A stretch of 64,000 nucleotides of DNA from Chitinophagaceae bacterium. Its GTDB lineage: Bacteria; Bacteroidota; Bacteroidia; Chitinophagales; UBA10324. Numbering within the stretch: position 1 is the first letter of the stretch; every line of letters starts with the position of its first letter. Made by a program: the position numbers and the translations under genes. The stretch spans positions 30,606 through 94,605 of the forward strand of contig CANJII010000010.1 in the NCBI GenBank assembly GCA_947474435.1, in the 5' to 3' direction. Below, piece after piece: positions 41,557-51,731 of this stretch. The notes under the pieces are model-generated. The model worked only from the letters and a program-made list of their open reading frames with translations. It was not told the DNA's origin and searched no databases.

Positions 41557-42215
41557 TTAAAAAAATTATTGAACCGGTTAGTTTGTTTTTATACAGTTGG
41601 TTGCTGTGGTTGACAACAGGAATAATTTTATGGTTCATTTTTCCAAAGGGAGTTTTGGAATTGGCGTGGAATGAAAACCACAATCAATTCTTCGATTATT
41701 TTTTTTCTACCATTACTGATTTAGGGAATGGAGTGGCATTCGGCTTATTTGTATTGCTATATCTTTTCATCGATCGTCGAAAATTTTTCATTGCGTTAAC
41801 ATCTTCACTTACTTGTTTACTGATTACTGTTTTAATGAAACAATATTTTTTCAGAGGAGAAAAGCGACCTCTTTCTTTTTTTGGAGATTCCGTAAATATT
41901 TACATGCCACATGGTGCCACAAAATTATTATTCGGCAGTTATCCTTCCGGACACACATTAACAGCCTTCGCCATGTTTATTCTCGCGGCTTTTTTTATGA
42001 GAAACAGAATGCTTCAATTATTTTTTTTCGTGCTTGCTGCATTGGTTGGCTTTTCACGAATTTATTTAATGGCGCATTTTAAAGAAGATGTATGGACTGG
42101 TTCATTACTTGGTGTGTTAATCAGCATGAGCGTGCTTTTTGTTTTTCAATTTTATTTCCCAGCGGTAAATACATCTCCACTCATTCGCATTCAAGGAAAT
42201 GGTAAAAAGATTTGA
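41553..42215 (+). CDS. PAP2 superfamily membrane phosphatase
   Basis: A 220-residue membrane protein of the PAP2 (phosphatidic acid phosphatase type 2) family. Its acid phosphatase motifs are visible: GEKRP in the first, SYPSGHTLTAF in the second, and FSRIYLMAHFKEDVWTGSLLG with the catalytic His and Asp in the third. Likely substrates are undecaprenyl pyrophosphate or lipid A phosphates. The start overlaps the LptF stop (ATGA), and its end overlaps the next start by 17 bp, so the three genes form one tight operon. Confidence 0.9.
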   Translation: MIKKIIEPVSLFLYSWLLWLTTGIILWFIFPKGVLELAWNENHNQFFDYFFSTITDLGNGVAFGLFVLLYLFIDRRKFFIALTSSLTCLLITVLMKQYFFRGEKRPLSFFGDSVNIYMPHGATKLLFGSYPSGHTLTAFAMFILAAFFMRNRMLQLFFFVLAALVGFSRIYLMAHFKEDVWTGSLLGVLISMSVLFVFQFYFPAVNTSPLIRIQGNGKKI

Positions 42216-43824
42216 CCCCTCATATTATATAATCACTTTGATTGCAGTGCTGTTGTACCTGCCTTTTCTCGGTCATGTGCACTTGTTTGATTGGGACGAA
42301 ATAAATTTTGCGGAGTGCGCTCGCGAAATGATTCGCTCCCATGATTACCTGCAGGTGCAAATTAATTTTTTACCGTTTTGGGAAAAGCCACCGCTCTTTA
42401 TTTGGATGCAGGTGTTCAGCATGAAAATTTTTGGTGTGAATGAATTTGCTGCACGGTTTCCAAATGCAGTGGTTGGAATTGTTACTTTGAATGTGTTGTA
42501 TTCCATTGGAAAAAAGGAATTCAACGAACGCTTTGCATGGTGGTGGGTGTGGTGTTATGCAGGAAGTATTTTACCACAATTTTATTTCAAGTCGGGAATC
42601 ATTGACCCGTGGTTTAATCTTTTTATTTTTCTTTCCATCTATAACAATTTCAAATTCGAACAACAAAAATTAATTAATAAATCCGGATGGAAACAGGCAA
42701 CACTTATTGCATTGTTTCTTGGATTGGCTGTACTTACAAAAGGTCCTGTTGCCATAATTATTTTCTCTCTCTGCTGGATTTTCACGCGAATCACCAGATT
42801 GGGAAGAAGGAATTTATTTAACATCGAATTACTCTGGATGTTGTTTTTGGTTTTGATGGTTTCTTGTTCGTGGTTTCTTTTTATCTGGTTGAAGGATGGA
42901 AAGGAACAGATTCAACTATTCATTCAATATCAATGGCGTTTACTCACCACTGGTGATTCGGGGCACGGTCAGCCGTTCTGGTATCATTGGGTAATTTTAT
43001 TAATCGGATGTTTTCCTGCATCTGCACTTTTATTCATGCGAAAGAAAGATCACAGTGGTGAACTGGAAGCGCAACGAGAATTAAAAAATTACATGTGGGT
43101 TTTATTTTTTGTGGTGCTTGTGCTTTTCTCATTGGTGAAAACAAAAATTGTTCACTATTCGTCGTTGTGTTATTTCCCGCTGACTTTTATTGCTGCACGA
43201 ACTCTTTACCATTTTGCATTGGATTGGAAAGGAAAAAAATTCATGAATGCGATTAGCCTGATTGTTGGATTGCTCATTTCTTTCGCCTTAATACTTGTTC
43301 CATATTTCGGTAGTCACACCAGCTTAATTATTACTTATGTAAAAGATGATTTCGGCAAAGCAGCCATCCATGCCGATGTGAATTGGCAATGGTTTACATA
43401 CTTGCCCGGATTGATTTTGTTATTTGCTATACTTTATTCATTCATTTTCATCAGACGAATTCAAAACCGGTTCATCACTCTGTTTGCTGCTTCAATAGTT
43501 GTTGTTCAACTCGTTCAATTCATTTTGATACCGCGGATCGAAAAATATTCGCAAAGCGCAGCAATAGATTTTTACCAATCAATGAAAAGTAAAAATGTGC
43601 TGGTTGATGTTTATGGATTCAAGAGTTATGCTCAATTATTTTATTCTGATAAATCAAAAGAACAATCACAACTTCCACTCGATAGTTTACTGTATGGAAA
43701 AATTACCGTGCCAGCATACATTGTAAATCGAGCTGATGTGAAATATGATATTACACAATACAAGGAAGTGAAAGAGATTGGAAGAAAAAATGGATTTATA
43801 TTTTATGTAAGAATGCCAAAATAA
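42199..43824 (+). CDS. GT39-like (ArnT family) glycosyltransferase
   Basis: A 541-residue polytopic membrane protein with about 12 helices. The N-terminal periplasmic-loop motif LFDWDEINFAECAREM is typical of PMT/ArnT (GT39/GT83) enzymes that use lipid-linked sugars as donors; FLPFWEKPPLFIWMQVFS and FAARFPNAVVG follow in order. ArnT moves aminoarabinose to lipid A, but here the sugar and acceptor are unknown. Its context with LptF and PAP2 suggests modification of LPS or lipid A. It starts inside the PAP2 gene end. Confidence 0.9.
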   Translation: MVKRFDPSYYIITLIAVLLYLPFLGHVHLFDWDEINFAECAREMIRSHDYLQVQINFLPFWEKPPLFIWMQVFSMKIFGVNEFAARFPNAVVGIVTLNVLYSIGKKEFNERFAWWWVWCYAGSILPQFYFKSGIIDPWFNLFIFLSIYNNFKFEQQKLINKSGWKQATLIALFLGLAVLTKGPVAIIIFSLCWIFTRITRLGRRNLFNIELLWMLFLVLMVSCSWFLFIWLKDGKEQIQLFIQYQWRLLTTGDSGHGQPFWYHWVILLIGCFPASALLFMRKKDHSGELEAQRELKNYMWVLFFVVLVLFSLVKTKIVHYSSLCYFPLTFIAARTLYHFALDWKGKKFMNAISLIVGLLISFALILVPYFGSHTSLIITYVKDDFGKAAIHADVNWQWFTYLPGLILLFAILYSFIFIRRIQNRFITLFAASIVVVQLVQFILIPRIEKYSQSAAIDFYQSMKSKNVLVDVYGFKSYAQLFYSDKSKEQSQLPLDSLLYGKITVPAYIVNRADVKYDITQYKEVKEIGRKNGFIFYVRMPK

Positions 43825-43983
43825 ATTGTCAAAATTTTCTTGAGCTCTTCAAAATGTGAAGCGACATTGTATAAAACAGTTGGAAAGATTCTGAAAAAAT
43901 GTAATTCACTTATGAGCCGAGCAAGGTAAAAGGACTATATAAATTTCTTCTTTATTGCTATTTGTAATTTGTATTCTTACATA

Positions 43984-45120
43984 ATGAAAAGCAAAATTTA
44001 CTTTGTTTCATTTCAAAACAGGAATCAATCATTAATTTTTTTTATAAGTTTATATATTCTTTCTTATTGCATAAATGATGTTAGTGCACAAACATTGAAT
44101 TCTTTCAAAAGTGAAAAAACAATAGGAGGGGGACCATTTCAATGTGATACTTTGGGATATCTTTTCCAAGGGGTACCAACCGGAATCTATAGTGTGAATT
44201 TGGCAACCGGAGTTGATTCACTGCTGCACGCAAATTTAATTTCAAATCCTCCCAATCAACAATTGAATGCTTTCGGTTTTAACCGCACTGATAATTATAT
44301 ATGGGGGTATCGCTTGCACACCAATGAATTGATTCGCATTGCTTCGAATTTTTCAATCACTTTATTTCCGATTACAGGTTTGCCGGTTCATCCCGGATAT
44401 AATGTTGGCGATATAGATGAAAATGGAATTATGTATCTCACAGGAACAAATCAACCTGTTGTTTATCGGATTGATGTTAATCCAAACAGCATAACTTATT
44501 TGCAAATGTTGCCTTCGCTTACAATCGAGTCGTCATTTATTTTCGATTGGTCGGTAAGTCCGATAGATGGAAATATTTATGCAATTGATTCATCTGAAAA
44601 TGAAATTTACAGATTCAATAAATTAACGGGAGCAAGAACATTGGTAGGAATTGCAATAGGAGATGGTATTGATACAGTTGGAAGGTTTGGAGCTTCGTAC
44701 ATGGATGTTGATGGAAATTTTTATGTATCGGCAAATCCGGGAGGAAAAATATTTAAGATTTCAAATCCTGATAACGGAAACACAATTGCTCAATTATTTT
44801 CATCCGGCCCATCGTCAAACAACAACGATGGAGCCTTATGTACAGGATCAACAATTAATTCGACGGCTAATGACATGGTCTCTGAAAAAAATCAGTTAAG
44901 TATTAATCCGAATCCTTTCACCGCTAAATTAACTGTGAAATTAAATTCTTATGATCAGTCTGAATTTTATTTGTATAATGTGTTATCGCAAAAAATCAAT
45001 CAGCAATCATTCACAAATTCATTAAGTATAAATACAGAACTGCTTTCTGCAGGAATATATTTTTATGAAGTGAGAAACAAAAATGAGGTGATTGAAAAAG
45101 GGAAGGTGATTAAGGAGTAA
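43984..45120 (+). CDS. T9SS-secreted beta-propeller-like protein
   Basis: A secreted protein of 378 residues. Signal peptide (ending VSAQ), then repeating strands such as LGYLFQGVPTGIYSVNLATG, GNIYAIDSSENEIYRFNKLTG and GNFYVSANPGGKIFKISNPD that fit a propeller. From about 300 a T9SS type A sorting domain follows (INPNPFTAKLTV, GIYFYEV). The ATG at 43984 starts the signal peptide better than a TTG 5 codons earlier. No catalytic residues are recognised. Confidence 0.8.
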   Translation: MKSKIYFVSFQNRNQSLIFFISLYILSYCINDVSAQTLNSFKSEKTIGGGPFQCDTLGYLFQGVPTGIYSVNLATGVDSLLHANLISNPPNQQLNAFGFNRTDNYIWGYRLHTNELIRIASNFSITLFPITGLPVHPGYNVGDIDENGIMYLTGTNQPVVYRIDVNPNSITYLQMLPSLTIESSFIFDWSVSPIDGNIYAIDSSENEIYRFNKLTGARTLVGIAIGDGIDTVGRFGASYMDVDGNFYVSANPGGKIFKISNPDNGNTIAQLFSSGPSSNNNDGALCTGSTINSTANDMVSEKNQLSINPNPFTAKLTVKLNSYDQSEFYLYNVLSQKINQQSFTNSLSINTELLSAGIYFYEVRNKNEVIEKGKVIKE

Positions 45121-45156
45121 ATAACTCTTTCATACTCTATTTCTGAAAGAAATAAA

Positions 45157-45187
45157 AAAACCGTTCCGATAAATCGAAACGGTTTTT
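45157..45187. terminator. Bidirectional terminator
   Basis: AAAACCGTTCCGAT pairs with ATCGAAACGGTTTT with one mismatch and a tight loop, flanked by A-run and T-run. It separates the convergent propeller and DUF6580 genes. Confidence 0.85.
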
Positions 45188-45202
45188 ATAAAAATTAAAA
45201 AA

Positions 45203-45730
45203 TCAGTTTTTTACTTTAACAGTATTTCTGCTTTTGATATAAGCATATCCGCCAAACAATGCACCACTGAAAAACAAATCGCCTGCAACAGTGTTTCCAA
45301 AAAACGGAATGGCTTTGGTGTAGCAACCGATTAAACCCTGAAAGGTTTGACTATGCATTGGGTTCTGGAACCATACAAAGAAGTTAGTGAGCAGATAAAA
45401 TAAAACAGAAGATAAAAGCGAAGCGCCAAGAATATTTAATATTGATTGGCGGTTCTCTAACCAGATACCAATGAAAGTGATGAGCGCCATGCAGAAATAA
45501 ATAATAAATAAACCTTCGTGCAAGCCAAGAATAATATCGGTTAAAAACATGGCAACCAACGGAACCAAAAACGAAAGTTTTTTATCTTTTAAAGTTGCTC
45601 CTGCAAATAAACCAATGGCTGCAATGGGAGTAAAGTTCCAAAGGTGTAAGTAGTTAGTGATTAAGCGACAGGCAGCAGCACCAATAATCATCAGCACAAT
45701 TATCAAAATCCGGTTGTTAGGTTTCATCAA
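45203..45730 (-). CDS. DUF6580 membrane protein
   Basis: A 175-residue integral membrane protein with about five helices. NFTPIAAIGLFAGATLKDK and PLVAMFLTDIILGLHEG fit DUF6580, a group with similarity to ECF-transporter substrate-binding subunits. In related genomes such genes are sometimes near cobalamin or vitamin genes, but here the upstream gene is a TlpA-like protein 45 bp away. Substrate unknown. Start at the second Met is equally possible. Confidence 0.8.
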   Translation of the reverse strand: MMKPNNRILIIVLMIIGAAACRLITNYLHLWNFTPIAAIGLFAGATLKDKKLSFLVPLVAMFLTDIILGLHEGLFIIYFCMALITFIGIWLENRQSILNILGASLLSSVLFYLLTNFFVWFQNPMHSQTFQGLIGCYTKAIPFFGNTVAGDLFFSGALFGGYAYIKSRNTVKVKN

Positions 45731-45775
45731 TTTAATTTTTTTGAGGGCGCTAAAATAATCAGAAGGGTTACTGCT

Positions 45776-47197
45776 TTACTTTTTCTTTTTATCAGAAATA
45801 ACTTTCTCAAAAATTTCACGCACCTGATCCACATCAATTCGCTTGTAACGAATGTTGCGGTCTTTATCAAGCACATAAATTACAGGAGTGGAATAAATGT
45901 CATACGATTTTCTGAAGTTGGTGGTGTTGTAAGGGTCCCACACATTTATCCATTCCAGGTGATGTTCGTTCACATAATCCATCCACACTTTCTGGTCACC
46001 TTCTAAATTTACACCCCACACTTCCACGCCATTCGGTCGCAACAATTCTTTATACAGCGAATCCAGTTTCGGAATTTCTTTTTTGCAATGACCACAGGTG
46101 GCTTCCCAGAAAACAATAATCAACCAGTCCGATTTTATTTCGCTCATGTCAATGGGGTTCATGTACATGTCGAGCATTTTCAGGTTCGGCGCTTTATTTC
46201 CAATCAGGTTTGGCGAAATCTTTTTTGCTCGTTCAATCAGTTTTGCTTTTTGGGTTGAATCGTACCACCAGGTTTGATTGGTTTGCACATACTTTTCAAT
46301 CATGTGAACAAACACCGCATCCAATCCCATTATCTTACTGGTTTCGTAATGATAGGTTACCCACCAGATTACATATTTAAACATTTCTGAATCAAGCTTG
46401 GCGCGAGCAATTATTTTGTCAGCTTCAAAAATGATAGTATCAGGAATCTGCGGCACCGTTTGCGAAATAAATTTTTCAAGTTTTTGATGAAATACCGGAG
46501 TGCGTAACATCCTGTTATCGCCAAAGTCAACATTATCTAAGTAATGATTGCGGTAATAGTAATATGACCATACTGAATCAGGTCTTCCGTTTGGCAGTAT
46601 TGGAGCAGTTGGAACCACAGGGTCAGGTATGCTTTTAAAAAGTTTGGCTAAAAATGTTTCTGGATGATCTTTAATAAACTGAGTACGATAATCATTTATG
46701 TGTGTGTTCCATTTTTTCATTTCATCATAAATAGCTGTTGTATCTGTTTTTGTTTTTGCAGCGGCTAACGATTTCGAAAGCGAATCCATTTTTTGCTGAA
46801 CAATAATTCCTTCCTTCAGATAACCATAAAATAATTCATTATCAACCGAGCCTTTAATTTTCATACCGTTTATGAAATTAAGTGAATCAGTTTCGAACGA
46901 AAAAACCTGTTCCTTGTCAATAATAATTTCGAAGTAAGTTTTACGCGGTGTTACCACTAAGTAAATTCCGCCGGGCAAAAGTGGTTTTCCCTCAAAAACA
47001 AAATTACCTGTTGCATCAGCATGTGCCGTGTCTTTCAGGTATTGTTTGTCGCCATAATAATTTGCGAGGTAAACATCGGCATTTGTAATTCCCTTTATGT
47101 TTCCTTTAATCTGGTAAGCAGGCTTTCCGCCACCGGCATTAACAATTTCTGCAAACCCAAAAGTGAGGCAGAAAATAAGAGTCAAGATTTTTCTCAT
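45776..47197 (-). CDS. TlpA-like thiol-disulfide protein with DUF4369/DUF5106 N-part
   Basis: A secreted protein of 473 residues. Signal peptide (ending VNAG), a DUF4369-like beta domain (about 25-120; YQIKGNIKGITNADVYLANYYG), a helical DUF5106-like middle (about 130-320), and a thioredoxin-fold TlpA domain (about 330-470) with active site EATCGHCKKEIPKL (CGHC). It would act as a thiol-disulfide oxidoreductase in the periplasm. The ATG at 47197 starts the signal peptide; a TTG 31 codons upstream gives an implausible extension. A promoter-like box lies upstream. Confidence 0.87.
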   Translation of the reverse strand: MRKILTLIFCLTFGFAEIVNAGGGKPAYQIKGNIKGITNADVYLANYYGDKQYLKDTAHADATGNFVFEGKPLLPGGIYLVVTPRKTYFEIIIDKEQVFSFETDSLNFINGMKIKGSVDNELFYGYLKEGIIVQQKMDSLSKSLAAAKTKTDTTAIYDEMKKWNTHINDYRTQFIKDHPETFLAKLFKSIPDPVVPTAPILPNGRPDSVWSYYYYRNHYLDNVDFGDNRMLRTPVFHQKLEKFISQTVPQIPDTIIFEADKIIARAKLDSEMFKYVIWWVTYHYETSKIMGLDAVFVHMIEKYVQTNQTWWYDSTQKAKLIERAKKISPNLIGNKAPNLKMLDMYMNPIDMSEIKSDWLIIVFWEATCGHCKKEIPKLDSLYKELLRPNGVEVWGVNLEGDQKVWMDYVNEHHLEWINVWDPYNTTNFRKSYDIYSTPVIYVLDKDRNIRYKRIDVDQVREIFEKVISDKKKK

Positions 47198-47224
47198 TTT
47201 AAATGGACTGAATTTTATGGTGAG

Positions 47225-47232
47225 CAAATGTA
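47225..47232 (-). promoter_or_regulatory. Candidate -7 box, TACATTTG
   Basis: A full TAnnTTTG match on the minus strand, 27 nt upstream of the TlpA-like gene ATG. Confidence 0.45.
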
Positions 47233-47418
47233 AGCAAGTCGTAATGTTGAAATACTGTAAGTGTAAGATTGCGCTTCGTTTGATATGCACAGCGGTTAAA
47301 ATTTTTGAGTCTGCTATTATACAAGAATCTTGCCTTGATATTCAGCTTAACGAATTGAAATAATAATATTCATTTTATACTAAATACCTATTGCGTACTT
47401 GTTTCAATAAAATAAAAT

Positions 47419-47793
47419 TCATATGCCACCTGAAAATATTTTTTCTTTCAACAAAGTAAAATCAATTGGCTTTACCATGAAACCGGATGCACCAAGTGAC
47501 GAGGCTTTATTCATGTTTTCAGCATCGCCATAAGCCGATACCATTACTACATTTAAATGCGGATATTTTTCTTTTGTGAATTTTAATAAATCGAAACCGG
47601 TTAAACCCGGCATGTTTATATCAGAAAGCACTAACACAATATCCATGGGGGCAAGTTCTGCTAAAAAATTCATTGCTTCATTTGCCGAAAAAGCAAACAT
47701 GACCTCTAATTCACCTGCTTTTATTTCTTTTCTGAATCGTTGACGATAAAGCTGTTCTACATCCAATTCGTCATCTACAATTAAAACTTTCAT
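47419..47793 (-). CDS. CheY-like response regulator
   Basis: A 124-residue single receiver domain. VLIVDDELD (3-11) holds the acidic pocket, the phosphorylated aspartate is in LVLSDINMPGLTG (near 57), and the signalling lysine is in FMVKPIDF. There is no output domain, so it must act through a partner. It lies 6 bp after the histidine kinase gene, so the two form a pair. Confidence 0.93.
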   Translation of the reverse strand: MKVLIVDDELDVEQLYRQRFRKEIKAGELEVMFAFSANEAMNFLAELAPMDIVLVLSDINMPGLTGFDLLKFTKEKYPHLNVVMVSAYGDAENMNKASSLGASGFMVKPIDFTLLKEKIFSGGI

Positions 47794-47799
47794 ATTTGT

Positions 47800-49107
47800 T
47801 TAAATGGGAATTTGTATTATAAATTTTGTAAACTGATTTTCAATTGATTCAACTGATAATTTTCCTTTATGACTTTGTGTGATAATATCATAACTGAGTG
47901 ATAATCCTAAGCCTGTTCCTTCACCCGATGGCTTGGTTGTAAAAAAGGGTTCAAATATTTTGTCTTTAACACTATCCGGAATTCCTGTTCCATTATCCTG
48001 TACTATAATGATCACGCTGCCGTTTGAGATTGATGTAGTGACTGATACAGATGGCTCGTAACCTGCAACTCCTAATTTCTTTCTTTTATTAACTGCATAC
48101 ATTGCATTATTAAAAAGATTTAATAATACTCTCGAAATATCCTGAGAAAATACATTGACTTTCGGAAGGTTTTCGGCAAAACTTGTTTTTAAATAACAAC
48201 TGAAATCCGGATTGTTGGCAAACATGCCATGATAAGCCAATTGCAAAAACTCCTCACTCATTTTATTCAAATCAGCAAGTTGTTTTTCATCGTTCCGTGT
48301 TCGACTGTGATTTAGCATGTTCTTTACAATACTATCGGCCCGCTTACCATGATTATTTATTTTCTCAAGATTATTTTTTAAATCGCTGAGTATTTCATCT
48401 CGTTCTGCTTCATCAGTCAGGTCTTTAAATTCTTCAAGTAATTCCAACGATAGCTCTGAAAAATTATTTACGAAATTCAATGGGTTTTTTATTTCATGTG
48501 CAATGCCTGCTGTCAATTGCCCAAGTGAGGCAAGTTTTTCTTGTTGAACTAATTGTTGTTGCGAAAGTTTTAAATTGTCGAGCACAAGCATCAACTCCGA
48601 ATTTTTATTTGCCAGTTCTTCGGTGCGCTTTTCTACAAGATCATTTAATTCTTTTTCCTTGCTTCGCCATTGCGCTATCAACACATCATTTTGCGCTCGT
48701 AAGTGACGGGTTAATTGAGTAATAATGTTTTTTGAAATAGCGGGAAAATCATTCAAGACATTGAAAAAATCGTTTCTGTGAATTATAGCAACAATAGTCG
48801 GTTCAATTGCAGTAACAGACATTGACCGGGGTTCTCCATCTAACAGAGCCATTTCACCAAAAAAATTCCCTTCCATAATTTCCGCAACCTGTTCTTTTCC
48901 ATCATGTATTTTAACCTTGCCGGAGATTATTACAAACATTGTGTTGCCTTCATCGCCTTTTTCTATAATCACTTTATTGGGCGCGAACTCCTCGGTTTTA
49001 ATGCTTTCAGAAAGCTGTTTCACCAGGTGATCAGGCAAATTCTGAAACAGGAAAACTTTTCGTAAAACCTTAATTAAAAAATCAATTGAAATATTGGTGC
49101 TCATCAA
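47800..49107 (-). CDS. Histidine kinase with cyclic-nucleotide-binding-type N-domain
   Basis: A cytoplasmic histidine kinase of 435 residues. An N-terminal cNMP-binding (CRP-like) domain occupies about 15-135 ([22 protein letters not shown] and [21 protein letters not shown], which contains the phosphate-binding cassette), a coiled coil follows (about 140-185), then HisKA with [16 protein letters not shown] (phospho-His) and HATPase with [21 protein letters not shown] and [14 protein letters not shown]. No membrane helix. The domain order suggests sensing of a soluble ligand, possibly a cyclic nucleotide. It is co-transcribed with the receiver gene 6 bp downstream. Confidence 0.9.
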   Translation of the reverse strand: MMSTNISIDFLIKVLRKVFLFQNLPDHLVKQLSESIKTEEFAPNKVIIEKGDEGNTMFVIISGKVKIHDGKEQVAEIMEGNFFGEMALLDGEPRSMSVTAIEPTIVAIIHRNDFFNVLNDFPAISKNIITQLTRHLRAQNDVLIAQWRSKEKELNDLVEKRTEELANKNSELMLVLDNLKLSQQQLVQQEKLASLGQLTAGIAHEIKNPLNFVNNFSELSLELLEEFKDLTDEAERDEILSDLKNNLEKINNHGKRADSIVKNMLNHSRTRNDEKQLADLNKMSEEFLQLAYHGMFANNPDFSCYLKTSFAENLPKVNVFSQDISRVLLNLFNNAMYAVNKRKKLGVAGYEPSVSVTTSISNGSVIIIVQDNGTGIPDSVKDKIFEPFFTTKPSGEGTGLGLSLSYDIITQSHKGKLSVESIENQFTKFIIQIPI

Positions 49108-49373
49108 TGTTTCTTTTCGTTTTATATTATTTCAAGAACGAAATTTATAAGTAATAATTTATTAAACGAAAAACAGTAGTGATTTTTTATTTTAATTTTA
49201 ATGAAAATCATAAAATACTCAACAAAACAGTTTGAGAACACGAAAGGTAGAAGCAAATAATATCTATTAGGTATTTGGGTGGCAGTTTGCACTTTTAAAT
49301 AACAGCAAACTAATTTATTAGAATTTTTTTCGGGTTTAAAACATTTTTATATTGCGCTCAAACCCCTTTGTTC

Positions 49374-51494
49374 ATGAAAAAAAATTTACTTGCTGTTTTT
49401 TCCGCTGTTATTGTAATACTTATTCTATCTCTCTTTTCGCAAAATGCATTTACCAATTCCGGTGGTGCACCTGCCGGACTTACCGGTTCACCTGGTGATG
49501 GTGGTCTTACATGCAATTTATCAGGATGCCATACTGGACTGGCAACAACTCCGGTTGCAGGATGGATTACGAGCAATGTACCGGGAACAGGATATGTTCC
49601 GGGACAGACTTACACAATTACTGCAACTGCAACACAGGCAGCTTGTGTAAGATTTGGTTTTCAGATTTCGCCTCAAAGTATTACAGGAACTTATTTGGGT
49701 ACTTTAGTTGTAACTAATTCTACCACAACACAAATAGTTGGAACAAAATATATAGAACAAAAAACTGCCGGAACTACCGGATCAACAGATACACATACCT
49801 GGTCTTTCAATTGGATTGCACCTTCAGCTGGAATTGGTACTGTTACTTTTTATGGATCTTTTAATTGTACGAATAATAATAACAGTTCATCGGGAGATCA
49901 TATTTATACTTCTACTTTAGATATTCCGCAGTGCACGGCCAGCACTGCTATTACTGCCAACGGACCAACTACATTTTGTGCAGGAGGGAATGTATCTCTT
50001 GATGCCGGAAACGGTTTCAATGCTTATCTGTGGTCGAATAGTGCAACTACACAATCTATTAATGTTACCTCAGGCGGAGTTTATACAGTAACAGTAACAG
50101 CTGCTGGTGGATGTCAGGCAGTTGCGTCTTCACAAAACATAATTGTAAACTCACTTCCGGTTATTCCATTAATTACTCCAAATGGAGTTACCACTTTTTG
50201 CCAGGGTGGAAGTGTTTCTTTAACTGCTACGGCTGGATTAACATCATATCAATGGTCAACCGGTGCCAGTTCACAATCAATAAATGTTTCATTGGCCGGT
50301 AATTATTTTGTAACAGTTACCAATGCAAATGGTTGTTCGGTCGGTTCAATACCAACAGCAATTTCGGTAAATGCATTACCAACACCTGCAATTGCAGGGT
50401 CATCAACTATATGCTCCGGATCTTCGTCATTATTAGATGCTGGGAATGGATATAGCAACTATAACTGGTCGACAGGAGAAACAACACAAACAATAAATGT
50501 TAGCACAGCCAACTTATATAGTGTAACCGTTACTAATAGCAACGGATGCACAGGTAACACTTCTATTAACACAACAATCGGTTCAGTATTAACTCCTGTT
50601 GTTTTACTGAGTAGTTCGAATGCCATTTGCCAGGGAACTTCAATTACACTCGATGCCGGCAGCGGATTTAATTCTTACAATTGGTCAAATGGATCAATGG
50701 TTCAGGTAATTACGGTTAGTACAGCAGATTCGTTTTCAGTTGATGTTTCTGATGCAAGCGGATGCACAGGCGTTTCAAATATTGTTGTTACTACAGTTGC
50801 CGATACACCTGTAAGCAATGCTTCCATCTTTCCAAATCCGGTTTGCAGCGGGGAATCAGTATTTGCGAATGCATCGGGTGATTCCTCTTGGATTTATGAA
50901 TGGAATCCGGGTGGAATATTGGGTAAAGAAGTAACCTTTGTTCCAATAGTTTCCACCACTTATACAATGACCGCCACTAACAGCAACAATTGCTCTACTT
51001 CATTTTCAGTTTCGGTTGATGTATTGCCATTGCCTGTCATTCCATCAATATCACAGTCAGGCGGAAATTTAATCGCGAATGCAACGGATGTAAATGTTTA
51101 TCAATGGACTTTTAATGGAACCGAAATTAATGGTGCCACTAACAGTTCATACAATGCAGGAATGCAAGCCGGAACTTATACAGTGGTAATTTACGATTCA
51201 TTGGGTTGCATGAATGAATCAAGTGAATTCAACTATATCGATATTGGAATTTCTTTGTTGAATAATTCATTGTTCATCAATTTTCCAAATCCGTTTACCG
51301 ATTTTATTTCAATTGAAAATCTGATTGGAGAAAATGAAATTGAATTGTTGAATGTGGAAGGAGAAATTGTTTTTAAAAAATCGGTTTCTTCAAAAAACGC
51401 AACTATAAATACAGAATCATTTCCATCAGGATTTTATTTATTGAAAGTGAAATCAGAAATAGAAATAAGCAATAGGGTAGTGGTGAAGAATTGA
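49374..51494 (+). CDS. T9SS choice-of-anchor protein with Ig-like repeats (short paralogue)
   Basis: A secreted protein of about 706 residues. After the signal peptide comes a choice-of-anchor V / reelin-like domain (about 25-185) with the cytochrome-like motif CNLSGCH (CX4CH), then four Ig-like repeats of 70-75 residues with the pattern TFCxGGxVxL, YxWSN, TQSINV, YTVTVT, GC, then two more divergent repeats, and a T9SS domain (NFPNPFTDFISI, GFYLLKV). It is a paralogue of the next gene, with the same start and end but fewer repeats. Adhesion or surface function is inferred. The ATG at 49374 starts the signal peptide. Confidence 0.82.
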   Translation: MKKNLLAVFSAVIVILILSLFSQNAFTNSGGAPAGLTGSPGDGGLTCNLSGCHTGLATTPVAGWITSNVPGTGYVPGQTYTITATATQAACVRFGFQISPQSITGTYLGTLVVTNSTTTQIVGTKYIEQKTAGTTGSTDTHTWSFNWIAPSAGIGTVTFYGSFNCTNNNNSSSGDHIYTSTLDIPQCTASTAITANGPTTFCAGGNVSLDAGNGFNAYLWSNSATTQSINVTSGGVYTVTVTAAGGCQAVASSQNIIVNSLPVIPLITPNGVTTFCQGGSVSLTATAGLTSYQWSTGASSQSINVSLAGNYFVTVTNANGCSVGSIPTAISVNALPTPAIAGSSTICSGSSSLLDAGNGYSNYNWSTGETTQTINVSTANLYSVTVTNSNGCTGNTSINTTIGSVLTPVVLLSSSNAICQGTSITLDAGSGFNSYNWSNGSMVQVITVSTADSFSVDVSDASGCTGVSNIVVTTVADTPVSNASIFPNPVCSGESVFANASGDSSWIYEWNPGGILGKEVTFVPIVSTTYTMTATNSNNCSTSFSVSVDVLPLPVIPSISQSGGNLIANATDVNVYQWTFNGTEINGATNSSYNAGMQAGTYTVVIYDSLGCMNESSEFNYIDIGISLLNNSLFINFPNPFTDFISIENLIGENEIELLNVEGEIVFKKSVSSKNATINTESFPSGFYLLKVKSEIEISNRVVVKN

Positions 51495-51506
51495 ATTCGG
51501 AAAAAT

Positions 51507-51534
51507 GATTTGTCAAAAGTGAATTGTCAAAATA
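51507..51534 (+). repeat. Heptamer repeat after T9SS gene
   Basis: A 14-bp unit repeated: GATTTGT, CAAAAGT, GAATTGT, CAAAATA. It starts 13 bp after the stop codon. Confidence 0.6.
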
Positions 51535-51552
51535 AAAAATATTTATGTTTCG

Positions 51553-51586
51553 AAACGAGCGTAGATAAACACTTTCGCTCGTTTTA
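51553..51586 (+). terminator. Terminator between the paralogues
   Basis: AAACGAGCG (51553-51561) pairs with CGCTCGTTT (51576-51584), followed by T-rich sequence. It resembles the terminator after the second paralogue, in line with a duplication. Confidence 0.75.
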
Positions 51587-51731
51587 TTTATTTGCAGTTA
51601 ATTATTTCAAATTTCAATTCATTGAACTATTTATAATTCCTGTTCAACTTTTCATTAGTGTAGTTCATCAACATAAACTTTCCAATCATATAGCAGTGTA
51701 CTTGTTTTGTATTTACAAAATCTTAAAAACA

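Noticed and set aside
41813..42082. Alternative frame inside the PAP2 gene
   Set aside because: The main frame shows the three PAP2 motifs; this one is a shadow.
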